The notes: generated by a model from the letters alone, not told the origin. A stretch of 64,000 bases of DNA from Globodera rostochiensis (GCA_018350325.1 JAEVLN010000004.1:1860001-1924000), one strand, 5' to 3'. Shown: positions 50,301-61,400, numbered from the stretch's first letter. Numbers and translations: made by a program.

Positions 50301-52444
50301 GCGCTCGGTGGAAGTTACATTTTGCCGGTATTTTGATTGGCAAGAATTTTATGCCAAAAAATAATAATTTGAAGCATCCACCAGACACTTTTTTAATTGG
50401 TTGAGGTGCTCAGCAAGAATCAGTATGATCCATTTTCTCCACCAATTGTCTTCCAAGGCAGCGCTGTTGTCGTCAGATTTGGCATTTACATCGAGGTACA
50501 ATGTACCAGGGATGTAACCGGATGCAAAAAAAGTCCGGCATCCGGAATTCCGGCTCCCTCCGGAAACCTCGAGCAGCACACATTTGTTGAATATGTACAA
50601 TTGTAATAATATGCCTTTTGCAGAGCATGTCCAACTTTCAAACCACCACAATGGTCAGCATTTTTGCAAATTTATGAAATGGTCACGCATTGTATGGGTC
50701 AAAAATGTCATAATTTTGCGAATCAAACATTGTTTGACCTATGCAAAAATGAAAAAAAAAATTCATTTTTGGCATTTTGACCCCGTTGAAATGCGCCTCT
50801 CATGCTATTCATGGACTGTTTGAAGGACTACGACATGGACATCTATTTGATTATGAGCTGGCGAGACCCTCGACTGGTCAACAACTTTGGCAAGCCCGTG
50901 CTGGTCAAGGAGGAGGAGATTCTGGAGAAAATCTGGCGTCCGGACCCATTCTTCGACGCGAAGGAGGCCGAATTTCACGAGGTCACCTTCCTGAACTTTC
51001 TGATGCGCATCTACAGGTCGGTTGGTCATGAACGAGTCCATTTTGTTGAACACTGATTGGCACAGTGACGGGCTGATTCTGTACGAGACGCGCATCAAGA
51101 TGAAGCCGGCCTGCAACCTCGTGCTGTGTAAGTATCCGCACGACAAGCAGACCTGCGAGCTGCAGATCAAATCATGTGCGTGGAGGAGGTTGGTGGTGCA
51201 AGAAAAATGATGTTAGGTATACCAGATTGGTCAGTGGGGTCCTTTTGATAGTATGCCATTCGAATCTACAGTATGATCCCTCTCTTCAAGTTGCTTATGC
51301 TGCTGAGACGGTGCGATTTGAATGGTTCACGAATCGACTGGACGCTATCGACAAAAACCCGGATGTTCGACTTCCTGAATTGTACATCGATCAGTACGAA
51401 CCAGCCAAAGTGCGTCCGTCAATCATTTTGCAATTCAATGGGAAAATAGGATAAGAAAGATTTTAAAAATTTAAATGACGAATAGCTAAACTTTTCGATG
51501 CCTTATTAAATGTCAAATAATAAGATCATTTTGCTGTGATTTAAATGGAGTACGGTACCCCGCAATCGCAGCCGGGATACGGTATGCTATCTAACTGTAA
51601 CTGTTCGCATTCATTCAGTGCAATCGGTCCAGAAAGAGCGGCGCGTTCGCGTGCCTAAGTGCCGTGTTCAGACTGAAGCGTGACGTTGGCTTCCACATTG
51701 CGCAAACGTATATCCCGACCTCCTTGGCCCTGATGTTCTCATGGGTTCGGATTTGAATTTTAATACAATTTTATTTTCTTTTTTTTTTTTTGATAGGTTG
51801 GGGTTTGGCTTCCCGAAGAGTTCATGGAAGGTCGCATCGGTGTGGCCATAACGGTACGTACGCATCAGGGTTGGCTCGAGTTAAGAAAAAGTTCGAGTCG
51901 AAAAGCAAAGTTTCCAACTCACCAAAAAGGTGCTGTTGACGCTGTCCACGGAATCAGCCGGCGCCCGTGAACACTTGCCGAGTGTCTCCTACCTAAAGGC
52001 CATCGACTTGTGGTTCGGCTACATCACGGGCTTCGTGTTCTTCACGTTGCTGCAAACGCTGGTCGTCATCGGGCTCGAGAAGCGGGCCAACCAGCTGCGC
52101 AAGTGGGCAACCAAAAAGCGCATTGGCAAAGCCGAGCTGAGCCAGGAGGCCCGGGACGCCATGGCGGACAGAGCGGCACGATACCACAAATTGGGACGGT
52201 ATTTGGACAATTGGTGAGTGGTGGTGACCAAGAAGGCTTTAATGTTTTGCCATAACTTGTGGGCTTTAGGGTTGCTGTTGATCGACTCTCAAAACTTTTT
52301 AGGGGGGCTCTTTTTTTGGAAATTTGCTTTGCCCCTTTTTGAAGCTGTCGTGTGTTCTACCCGCTCAGCTTTACGCTGTTTCTGATCTTTTATTATTTCG
52401 TGTTCACCGAAGGTCAACAGGACGATTGTATCGCTGACAGATAG
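47393..52444 (+). CDS. Cys-loop ligand-gated ion channel with long N-terminal extension
   Basis: Twenty exons join in phase to 887 aa: 47393-47619, 47699-47796, 47867-47962, 48009-48169, 48262-48408, 48660-48782, 49143-49516, 49575-49659, 49734-49812, 50113-50251, 50300-50327, 50406-50495, 50624-50653, 50826-51016, 51066-51175, 51291-51409, 51619-51744, 51797-51853, 51930-52213 and 52345-52444. The C-terminal 370 residues are a typical pentameric receptor subunit of the glycine/GABA/glutamate-gated type: ligand-binding beta-sheet (YDMDIYLIMSWRDPRL, IWRPDPFF), the 15-residue Cys loop ending YPHDKQTC (about 639-653), a second cysteine pair (CNRSRKSGAFAC), and M1-M4. M2 is preceded by MEGR, not the PAR of most anion channels. 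The first 28 residues look like a signal peptide. Residues of roughly 30-500 are acidic, Ser/Asn-rich and unlike known channel domains. It should sit in the plasma membrane of neurons or muscle. The extension could be a separate upstream gene; a possible start is ATG at 48262. Confidence 0.85.
48802..49092. repeat. Minisatellite, about 8 units of 31-41 bp
   Basis: Units carry GGATAATTAGATCAGAT and GATTAGGTAAATCG or GATCAAGTCG variants in alternating order, suggesting duplication of a two-unit block. It fills most of the channel intron 48783-49142. Confidence 0.9.
49904..50014. repeat. Interrupted inverted repeat in channel intron
   Basis: AAATTGGGTGCCGG (49904) and GAATTGAGCGCCA (49926) are matched in reverse complement by TGGCGCTCAATTTT (49987) and CCGGCGCCCAATTT (50001). 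The left arm has an 8-base bulge. It is probably a degenerate foldback element in the intron before exon 10. Confidence 0.75.
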
Positions 52445-52943
52445 ACAAATTATTGTAACGTTCACTTTCAAATTTGTCAAAAAAATCATATAAACCTTTC
52501 AAAAATTGTTCCAAACTGAATTGTAACATAGAGATAGATCTTGACTATCGCATTGTTGTCCATTTCGTTCATCGGGTTGATCTGGGTAAAGCTTGGGGGG
52601 ATTTGGTTGGAAGCTGTTGATTTTAGGGCAGTACTTTTCTGTTTTGCTTTTTTTTTGTTAATAGTGTTGTCTCTAACTGGTTTTAGGGCGGTACTTTTCC
52701 GTTTTTGTTAAGAAATTTTGTGCTTTCGATGCCCCTTAGAGGTGTGCAATAGCACAAACCACATGCGAACTCAGGCAAATCATAAAAATAGGAATCAGCA
52801 GTTATTTTGCATTAATTTATACATGAGTGAATTTTACAGCGAACGCATATGTACAATGTGATATCGGGGGGTTTATGTATGTCAATCATATATGGGCGAC
52901 ATATGCACAAGTCCTTCCTTCACGGCGCCGCGTCCTGTGCGTC
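52445..52943. other. Short spacer between convergent genes
   Basis: This lies between the channel stop codon and the stop codon of the small minus-strand gene. The phrase TTTTAGGGCGGTACTTTTC(T/C)GTTTT occurs at about 52624 and 52681 as an imperfect direct repeat of about 20 bp. Nothing coding is seen. It should hold both 3' UTRs. Confidence 0.6.
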
Positions 52944-53183
52944 CTAGCTCCGTTTTGCAGCGGATTCCTTGTCGCCCTATAAATAATGGACTATGTTTTG
53001 TCAGAAAACAAAAAATTAAAAAGACTTACCAAGACACGCGCTTTTGTCGGGTCGTCACGAACTGCAGCGACTGGCGCCGGCGGCGCTTGTGGTTCCGGCT
53101 GTTGGTTGGGCCGCTCGTGCATCGCCGCTGCCTGGTCAGGCATGTACACCGATTGGTCGTTGTTGGGCATGGCTCTGTAGTCA
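52944..53183 (-). CDS. Small Pro/Gln-rich protein, terminal exon pair (copy 1)
   Basis: Exons 53183-53029 and 52976-52944 join in phase 0. From the ATG at 53170 they give 57 aa, ending GDKESAAKRS and a TAG stop. A good acceptor (cacag|TGACTAC) just upstream of that ATG suggests these are the last exons of a longer gene. The peptide has NNDQSVYMPDQAAAM, a Pro/Gln/Ala stretch, then DDPTKARVL before the intron. It is paralogous to the exon pair at 56718-56928: both share DQS-Y, PEPQ, a proline-rich run, TK, a phase-0 intron at the same place and a final ESAA-RS. Function unknown; low complexity suggests a disordered tail. Confidence 0.5.
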
Positions 53184-54442
53184 CTGTGTTGAAGATTGAA
53201 TTGAAAATTGCTAAATTTCTCCACTTTTATACTTTTTAATCTCAATGTAACCTACAATATTGCGAAAAATAAGTTAAGCATCGATTTGAAAAGTATAAAA
53301 GAGCAGAAGTTGGCCATTATCAATTCATTTCAATTGAGCGAGACAAAAGCAACCAACAACAACGACAAGAGCTTCATCTCGGAATTGGCTTTTTTAAATC
53401 TAATTTAGTTGATAGGCATCAGAAGCCTTCTTGAAATGCGTTACTGGGATGATTTGTAAACATTTGCATTGGGTAAGTGAAAAGCGTCCTACCAATACTA
53501 GCCCTGTTTTTGCAATTGCTATAAAAATGTATGTCTAGTGTTTTCCGAAATAAGCATAACCGACTTGTTTTAATGACTTTTTTCGACTATCGCCTTCGTT
53601 TGGGAAATGTAATTGGCTTGCTTTTAGACATAATATTTGTTTATCGTCAATTTCAATCGACAGCAAAATGTCTGAACAGACGGGAGAGACTTTTGCTTTT
53701 CAAGCTTAGATCGCTCAGTTGATGTCATTGATCATCAACATGTTCTACTCGAACACGGTTTGATTTTGGAATAAATTAAAGTTCTGGGTAATGGTAGAGA
53801 ATTGGGGTCCCGACGGAAAAATTTTTTAGAAATTTAAGAAGTGTGTTTTCTAGGGTAAAATAATGCGAGGAACACGAATCCGAGCTCGGATTTTGCGAAT
53901 GTCGGACCCCGAATTCGAACATTTTTTGAAATTTCGGACACGTGAATAATAATTTATGCATGAAGCCAAAAAGGTTAAAATCTTCAGAAAATGCACGGAA
54001 ACGTTTGAATCTCTTGATAAATGAGTCAAAAATTCAAAATTTTTTCGGCGGCACCTATCGGCACCGCCGAACCACCCGCACCCCCAAAGGAAGCAGAATG
54101 CGCAAAAAGATATGCATTTTTGAAAAATTTGAAATCAACAAAATTTTTAGGTTTAGTTGTTTGTAACCGAACGTTTGCAGTCTTAAGGGGTTCTCGGCAT
54201 CGACTTTTTTCCCAACTGCCCTTTCCCGATTTTTTGTGGTACCGAAATGCCAGGTGCCGATGAAGTCGGGGCTTAGATTTTTCCGGTTTTATGTCGAGAA
54301 TGGCGTTTGCAGTCTTAAGGGGTTCTCGGCATCGACTTTTTTCCCAACTGCCCTTTCCCGATTTTTTGTGGTACCGAAATGCCAGGTGCCGATGAAGTCG
54401 GGGCTTAGATTTTTCCGGTTTTATGTCGAGAATGGCTATTAT
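53184..54442. other. Spacer left of the hAT element
   Basis: A plus-strand open frame at 53531-53722 (63 aa, with a hydrophobic stretch VIGLLLDIIFVY) and a possible short exon at 53718-53756 could be upstream parts of the plus-strand proline-rich gene at 56718, which would put the hAT element inside its intron; I could not make the phases agree convincingly. The right end is the 132-bp tandem duplication and the target duplication GCTATTAT at 54435-54442. Confidence 0.4.
54172..54435. repeat. Two perfect or near-perfect 132-bp tandem copies
   Basis: Copies at 54172-54303 and 54304-54435 appear identical by eye. The second stops exactly where the hAT target duplication begins, so either the element landed at the junction of a duplicated block or the duplication occurred next to a fresh insertion. 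Confidence 0.9.
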
Positions 54443-56684
54443 TAGGGAACGGATTATATGCATTTTGCATATTTTGTTTTCTCATATGCTTTGAAGAATA
54501 CGGCTTAAAAATAGCCTTTTCGCATTGGTTTGAGCTTTTTTGGTCAAGTTTAAAAGTGCATATTTTTCATATTTTGGGGGTTCGTGCATATTTTTTACAT
54601 ATTTTGCATATTTTGGCATATTTTGCATATTTCGAGCATATTTTGTGATTTTTAGTGCTTTTTTTGGATTTTTTGACCGAAATTTGAAAAAAAGCTCCAA
54701 AAAAATAATTTGTATACTAAAAAAAGAGTTTCTAGAGAAGAATTAAATGCTTAAAATTTGGATTTCTAAATTTCCGGATGGAATTTACACTTCTAATGGG
54801 AAAATCGTCTTTTGTCAGCCTTGTGGACAAAAGGTTCATTGTTGCAAAGAAATATGGTGTTTATATCTTTTCTTTGATTAAGGTGACGTGTAGCAAATTT
54901 TTCCAACTAAAACAGCACGATGAAACCGCCAAACATAAGCAGAATCGCGATCGTTACCAGCAGGAAGGCTCCAGCATCAGCCAACAACCATTTCTCACAC
55001 AAGAATCCTTCGACACTGAACAACCCGATCCGTTTGTTGAAGACCTGTGCGATGCGCTAATTGGAGCAAACATCCCCTTTTTCAAAATCAACAATCCGTC
55101 GCTGAAGTATTTTTTGTCAAAATACACCAACCGTACCATCCCGGACGAATCGACACTGCGGAAAAACTACCTCAAAATTTGTTATAAAACTGTGAGCTAA
55201 AAAAACGCGTGATTTATTTTTTGTTTTTCTAGTCCATTGAGCGCATCAAACGACAAATCGGCAACTCATTTATATGGGTGAGCGTGGACGAGACTACCGA
55301 TCCTCTGGGTCGTTATGCCGCCAACCTTCTAGTCGGGAAGCTTGACGTTAGCGGTTTCCACCCACCGAATTTGATTGCAGTGAAAATGTTGGAAAAAACA
55401 AACTTTGAAACTGTTTCACGTTTCGTCAACACCGGATTAAGTATGCGAATCTATTTTACTTAGTTTTAAAGTGGGTTTTAGGGGATTTTGGTGTCAAAGA
55501 AGAAAACGTATTGTTGTTGGTGACCGATGCCGCTAGGTACATGATCAAAGCGGGCAAGGCGCTTTCGGTGTTTTACGGGAACATGACACACGTCACTTGT
55601 GTTTGCCATGCTCTTCATCGTGTCTGCGAAGAAGTCCGTGCAAAATTTCCTGATGTCGACGAATTGATTGCAAATTCAAAAAAAGTAAAACATAAAAAAA
55701 CAACAAAAAAATGTTATTTATAGGTTTTCACGAAAGCTCCATATCGAGTGAAAGTTTTCAAGGAAATTTGTCCAACCCTTGCTCTCCCACCGCAGCCTGT
55801 GCTCACACGATGGGGTACCTGGATGACGGCTGTGGAATATTACCACAAAAATTTTTACTCAGTCAAAGCGGTTCGCAACGCGAGTATTTCTTCATTTAAA
55901 TTGTTTTAAATTAAGGTGGTGGACAGTTTTGACCCAGAAAACGCGATTTCCATCCAAAAATCGCAGCGGGCCTTTAATCATCCCCTTATTAGACAACATC
56001 TGGCTTATCTTCAGTCAAATTTTTCAATCCTGGCTCCTTCAATCACAAAGCTGGAGGCGCAGGGCTTGACATTGGCTCAAGTTTTGAACATTTTGGCAGA
56101 AGTTAAAACCTCAATCGCTAAAGCTGAGGGGGACAACGGCCGTGCGATCAAAGCCAAATTGGAATTAGTGCTTGCGAATAATCCGGGATTCGCGAAGATC
56201 ATCGCCATTGCTGAAGTTCTTAAGGGTGGTGAGGCAATGGTTGAGATGGCCCCGGACATGATGGCTTCAATGAGATACGCCCCATTAGTTTCATGTGATG
56301 TAGAGCGGACCTTTTCTATTTATAAATCAGTGTTAAGCGACAATAGACAACGTTTCACCCCAGAAAACCTTGAAATGTATTTGATTTGCAATTGTGAGAT
56401 GAGAAAGTGAAATAATAAAGAATTTATATATTTCGTTTTTTTTAAAAAATACCAGAAAAATACGCGAAAAAGGCTTTAACCATACTTATCAGACGTTAAA
56501 AGATGAAAAAATTATGTAGTAAGCAACGTAGTGAACTAAAAGTGCCATTTTTCGATGCATATTTCGGCATTTTTGGTGCATATTTCGGCATTTTTGGCAT
56601 ATTTTGGTGCATATTTTGGCCTTTTTTTGGTGCATATATATGCGCATATTTGGCGATTTTTGGTGCATATCGGTCCGATCCCTA
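54443..56684 (+). mobile_element. Complete hAT DNA transposon, 2,242 bp
   Basis: Perfect 8-bp duplications GCTATTAT flank it at 54435-54442 and 56685-56692, the hallmark target-site length of hAT elements. The ends are imperfect inverted repeats: TAGGGAACGGATTATATGCA at the left and, read inward on the other strand, TAGGGATCGGACCGATATGC at the right. Both subterminal regions (about 54459-54660 and 56554-56670) are packed with GCATATTTT / GCATATTTCGG words, as expected for transposase-binding subterminal repeats. A single open transposase gene fills the middle. Intact duplications and an unbroken gene suggest a recent insertion. Confidence 0.93.
54747..56410 (+). CDS. hAT-family transposase
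   Basis: Six exons join in phase into 486 aa with no frameshift or stop: 54747-54856, 54894-55191, 55233-55440, 55482-55684, 55724-55870 and 55916-56410 (TGA). The N-terminus has a BED-like zinc finger: FCQPCGQKV supplies the Cys pair and QHDETAKH the His pair. The RNase H-like core has an acidic residue in VSVDETTD (exon 3) and another in LLVTDAARYM (exon 4), followed by CHALHRV and TRWGTW (exons 4-5), all typical of hAT transposases. The C-terminus YAPLVSCDVERTFSIYKSVL is the hAT dimerisation region and supplies the expected Glu. The N- and C-terminal style resembles the CGGBP1-related hAT group. The 37-bp first intron restores the BED finger, a strong reason to accept it. The ATG at 54747 is the first in frame. 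Confidence 0.92.
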
Positions 56685-56717
56685 GCTATTATGAGTATTA
56701 TTTTCCTTGATATTTAG

Positions 56718-56928
56718 CAATCCTTTCCGATCAGTCTTACGGCCAGGCCCAAATCGCTGCACAACTACCCGAGCCGCAACAACCTCCTCCTCCGCCGCCG
56801 CCAGCTCCAGAAGGGCCCGACACGACGAAATCGCTCCACTTGGTGTGTCTTTTTAATTTTTTCCTTTTAACAAAACAATTTGATATCTTCAGAGCACGGC
56901 CGAATCCGCGGCCAATCGAAGCAAGTGA
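56718..56928 (+). CDS. Small Pro/Gln-rich protein, terminal exon pair (copy 2)
   Basis: Exons 56718-56842 and 56893-56928 join in phase 0 and end STAESAANRSK, TGA. The first starts at an acceptor (atatttag|CAATCC), so upstream exons are required; they were not identified and may lie left of the hAT element. The peptide reads LSDQSYGQAQIAAQ, then PEPQQ, eight prolines interrupted by Ala, and DTTKSLHL before the intron. It is the paralogue of the minus-strand pair at 52944-53183. Function unknown. Confidence 0.45.
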
Positions 56929-57028
56929 ACGGCGGCGAAGCGACAGATGGGCCAGTTCAGTACCAGGCCACAGACACAGCGCGGACAGTCAAAATGTGAT
57001 GCGACGCCTTACCCCCCCCCCCCTTCAT

Positions 57029-57225
57029 ATTGTACGTATATTTCCCATATTTCCTCATATTGTACATATATTTCCCCATATTGTACATATATTTCCCCAT
57101 ATTGTACATATATTTCCCCATATTGTACATATATTTCCCCATATTGTACATATATTTCCCCATATTGTACATATATTTCCTCGTATTGTATATATATTTC
57201 CCCATATTGAACATATATTTCCCTG
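57029..57225. repeat. 21-bp tandem satellite, about 8-9 units
   Basis: The unit is TATTGTACATATATTTCCCCA with few variants. Because 21 is a multiple of 3 the array stays open in several frames on both strands, giving spurious repetitive peptides (HIVHIFP on +, NMGKYMY on -). Confidence 0.95.
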
Positions 57226-57334
57226 TGTCGCTATCTGTAAATATTCACACACGTATAAACTCATAAAATCAAACCGTTTCTTTCAAATTTTCTATATGGA
57301 ATACTGAAACGAAACGGAAAACCCCTCCCCCCGC

Positions 57335-57660
57335 CCCAAAAAAAAGTTTTATCAGGATCAATTATAAATGAACGAAATGTAACAAAACAGTATTAAAATC
57401 AACGCATCAAACCCCCCCCCCCCCCAAAAAAAAGTTTTATCAGGAACAATCAGAAATGAACGAAATGGACGATAGAAGTTGGCGCATTTTTTTTTCGTAA
57501 TTATTCGGTATTGTAAAATTGGGGAAGCTTAATTTCATTTAAATTTCTACCAAATTTTGTTGATTATTTTGAAAAAATCAGAATTATTCTGGAAAGTTGG
57601 GACAGCAAATTGTTACATTTCTTTCATAATTAATACGGTATTGTAAAATTGGGGGAGCTT
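57335..57660. repeat. Locally duplicated noncoding segments
   Basis: Two copies of a C run followed by AAAAAAAAGTTTTATCAGGA and AATGAACGAAATG occur at about 57335-57380 and 57422-57468. Two copies of CGGTATTGTAAAATTGGGG occur at about 57507-57525 and 57637-57656. There is no coding potential. This is the body of the 1-kb gene-free stretch between 56929 and 57961. Confidence 0.8.
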
Positions 57661-57760
57661 ATGCAAAATTCAGTTGATATTTTGAGCCGGGAGGGGGGCC
57701 TCGGTAAAGTATTTAATAAAAACATAATAATACGGTAGGCTAAAAGAGGAATTTTTTGAA

Positions 57761-57880
57761 GACGATTGTATCGCTGACAGATAAAAAAATGAAATTTGTT
57801 TTTTGATTTTTGAATTTTATATTAACTTCACTTTCAAATTTACAAAAAGTTAATAAACTTTTCAAAAAATGTTTCATTTT
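57761..57880 (+). pseudogene. Fragment duplicated from the channel gene's last exon and 3' UTR
   Basis: The 23 bases 57761-57783 are identical to 52421-52443, the codons for DDCIADR at the channel's C-terminus, here followed by TAA instead of TAG. Downstream, CTTCACTTTCAAATTT... and ...CTTTTCAAAAA also match the channel 3' flank in order. No other channel exon was seen nearby, so this is a broken partial copy. Confidence 0.65.
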
Positions 57881-57961
57881 TAATGATCAATAATACAATG
57901 GAATGAGAATATTTCTTCCTATCTATTTGACTGATCGCCATCAACCTCCGATCGGTAGTGA

Positions 57962-58293
57962 TCACCGCCTCCGGTTGGGCTTCTGCCCTCCGGCGCCCCG
58001 TGCTGTTGCGTCCAGGACGAGATGTTTACGGATTTGTTCACATGCCTCCCGTTCTGTCCAAGACAATTTTCGACGTAAATAATCCTAAAATTGTTAATAG
58101 AGCAAGAAGTACTATAAGCAACTAACAAATAAGTATAAACAGCAACGCTTACCATTTCCACTCTCAACGCCTCGGGCCATTGGTGGAGGACAACCCGTTT
58201 GACCAGGTTCAGCTCGCCCAATGAACGCACCTCAAACACACATTTTTGAGAATACAGACAGTGGCAATTTTTATGGAATTTATGGGGGGACAT
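57962..58293 (-). CDS. Small basic protein, 87 aa, unknown
   Basis: Exons 58293-58153 and 58084-57962 join in phase 0 into 87 aa. The N-terminus has three cysteines (CHCLYSQKC), then GELNLVKRVVLHQWPEAL; after the intron comes DYLRRKLSWTEREACEQIRKHL, a probable amphipathic helix, and a Gly/Arg/Lys-rich tail. No signal peptide or membrane span. I do not recognise the family; size and charge would suit a small ribosome- or nucleic-acid-associated protein, but this is speculation. The splice sites ATG|gtaagc and ttttag|GATTAT are good. Confidence 0.55.
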
Positions 58294-58478
58294 TTTGTGC
58301 CGCGCATAATTAAATCCTGCTCTCCTGCTATAATTTACGGCACTTTTGCCGTGATTTGGCGAAATTTTTTCGATGATAAGGGGCGCCCACTCTTGTGGAG
58401 GGGAGGGGATGTGAATTGAAAAGGTACCAGGATCAAAATCTTGGTTTTGATGCTTCTCGAAAATACCAGGATTCCGGA

Positions 58479-61400
58479 TCAGGAGTCCTGGAAAATCCTG
58501 TCCGTGTCTAGTGAATAGTCAAGTTGGATTTTCCTTTTTCCCCCAAATTTCTGCTCCAATTCTTTGCACAAAAAGTTTTTGAACGATAAATTGAGGCAAG
58601 CTGACGCAATTTTGACTGTGAGTAATCTCATAGATAAGAAAAAAAAATGCATAAACCCCAAAAATACACTCCTAAAAATTTGTGGAGCCTAAAATTTTTG
58701 TCCAAAAAGAGGTGGAGCTTAAAATCCAAAATTTTTTTTGCAAGAAAAATTTTCAAAAAAGTCTCGGTCTCAGGTCTCGAACCGAGAAATTTCTCGGGTT
58801 TTTGGGTCTCGATCTCGGTTTCGAGTCTCGGGGTCATTCTCGGTCTCGAGTCTCGTTAAATTTCAAGTCTCGAACAGCTCTAATCGGCACCATCAAACAT
58901 AAACATTTTGCAACTCCTACCACCCCTTTGGATGATTGGGCGGCACTCACCGAGTGCAACAAAATGCGTGCCATTCGATTTGATTTGCCGGTGTTCACTG
59001 CAAACAGCACTTGCCGTTCGTGGATGTTTAGCTGTTGGGTCAACCCGGTCCAGAACAGCTCGCGGAACTTGCGATTGTAGTTCACCGTGTACGCGTTCTA
59101 TACAAATTTGAGTAAGACGCGGAATCACACAGAATTTGCATAAGCATAATTATTAGATTTTGGCACAAAACTGGAACTATTGGCAACTGACATTCAATGC
59201 AGATGAGTAGACGATGACATTTCGTGTCCTCAGAATGTCGGCTACCGCTTGCCGGACGAGCGCTTCGTCCTGCACACACGCGGACGACAATTGATGGATT
59301 AATGCAGCAAATGCAGAGCCACCACCGCCACCACCCGGCTGCTGCTGCTGGTGGTCAGACTGCTTGAGAAGGCCGGAGAGCAGAGACACTTCAGCGGGGC
59401 CGGCATGGGCAAACAAATGTTGGCACAGCGCGGACACCTGCTGATGATTGTCTGCCGCCAACGCAGTCGGATGGGCAAGCCATCTGCGCACCTATTTAAG
59501 CACAGAAAGAAATTCCCAAAAGGTTGAAGTTTTGAAATGGCTTTTATTATATTTCTGATTATTGGAGTCTGGACAAACGATCAGGCGGTTCCGATCCCGA
59601 TCAATCCCGAACAAAATCAAAGACCGGTTGCTAATCGTTTGAAATCCCGATCAATCCCAAACAAATGATCGGACGGACCGTTTAAAATCCCAAACAAAAC
59701 AAAAAAGAATCGGATCTGTATCCCGATTAAAATCTCCCGATCAGTCCAAAGAAGCCGAGAATACAAAATAAAATTAATATTATTGGTACCTGTTTTGTTT
59801 CTGCGCAGGTGCCCAAGTTGGCGGCACATCGCAATTGGTACAGTTTGGCCAACCGGAGGGGGCTGAGCAGCCACAGGGCGGCCAACTCCGGGTCAGTGCC
59901 CGGCGCAGCGGTTAAGCTCAATTGGCGGTCAAACTGCCGGATGACGGGCACAAAGTGCAAAAGCATCAGCCCGAACACGTCGCTGGCACTGAACAGCTCC
60001 AACAACGCGTGCAGGGCGTCCAGCCCGACGAGCAGCACGCCAAGGTCGTCTTCATTTGCCAAATAACTGAACTGGTTTTCAAAAATGGCACCAAAGTTCC
60101 CCATAAAAATTGCCTCAAAAGGTGGACAAACAGTTGAGGATTTGCCGATTGTCGTAAAAATGTTTCGCCGTCCACGATCAGTTGCATGCGCGACATTGTC
60201 GGCAGTTCTTGATGATTTTTGTGCAACTAAATGTTTTGAAAATAAAAATAAATTTAAATATTAGCGAAGTTTGCCCCCTCCCTTTTTTTGAAAATAAAAT
60301 AATTAAAATTTAAATTAACCGAGGGGTTATCCACTTTTTTAAAAATTGAAATAAATAAATTGAAATTAGCGAAGTTTGTCCCCCCCCCCATTTTTGTGTT
60401 CCTACAAAACCTGAGCAATTAACATTCGCCAATTCTGCACGTCATAATTGACTCTGAAGGCGTACACCCTGAAATTGGCCGGTTTTTTGTTTTTATCATT
60501 TAAATTTATTAGAAAAATGTAAATTTAACCCTACCAATGCGGGTTTGCCAACATGTACTGTGACCGTTCCAGTCCTACATCCACAAACCGGAGTGTCTCA
60601 TTCAACAGCCAAAATTGGCGAACCGTCTGACCCCTAACGGAATGTGCCGAGCCGAAGGCGTAGGAGAACGGTACTGGCCAAAGCGGGCCAAGCAGTGCAT
60701 CGTCGTCATCACGACGCTTCTGCTGAGTGGTGCTGCTGCCGTGGTGTCCTCCACGAGAAAGTCGCGACAACTTTTCTTTTGTCTCAGAAATGCCACTTGG
60801 CGGTGCCGACGGTGTTTGGTGTTGTTGCAGAAATTGAATACGTTCATCAGCAGCACTGGCGAGATGATGACGATGTTCAGCTGCAACAGCCGTACTGCTC
60901 AGTCTTGGAGTCCATGACGAGAACACCGGCATTGTGTTGCTGCTGCCCTCCTTTCGCTTCGCCGGCTGTTGATGATCACTTTTTTTGCCATTTCCAACGG
61001 TTGCGCCCTTTCGGCGCTGCTGCTGATAAAAGCTTTTTGATCGATGAGCATTATTCAGCTTCTTCCTGTGCTGATGCCTTCGTCGTTCTTCGGGTCCGCG
61101 TCCTCTACGTCCAGCAGGCCGTCTTCCAGAAGCTTTCATGCCAACATTTGGCATTGTTGCCGACTCGTCCTTGTTCAACCCTGCTGAAGATGATGGTGGT
61201 TGTGTTGCTGAAGAGTGCGTAGTCGTCGTCGTTGGCGTTGTGCCATCAGTCCCATTTTTTGATTTGGGTAAAGCGTTCCCGTCCAGCAGTTCATCCGTCG
61301 TCGACATCCATCCCCCCAAAATGCCTTCGATGTCTTTCTCGGCCGACTCCGTCCCCTTCTCCTCACCATCAACTTCTGCTTCTGTACGCTTTCTTCCGAC

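Noticed and set aside
56840..57307. 155-codon plus-strand frame with repeated HIVHIFP peptide
   Set aside because: It is produced by the 21-bp satellite, which is open in several frames on both strands; no splice or homology support.
60644..61222. 192-codon plus-strand frame and neighbours to 61705
   Set aside because: Antisense of the large aminopeptidase exon, which joins in phase with its neighbours.
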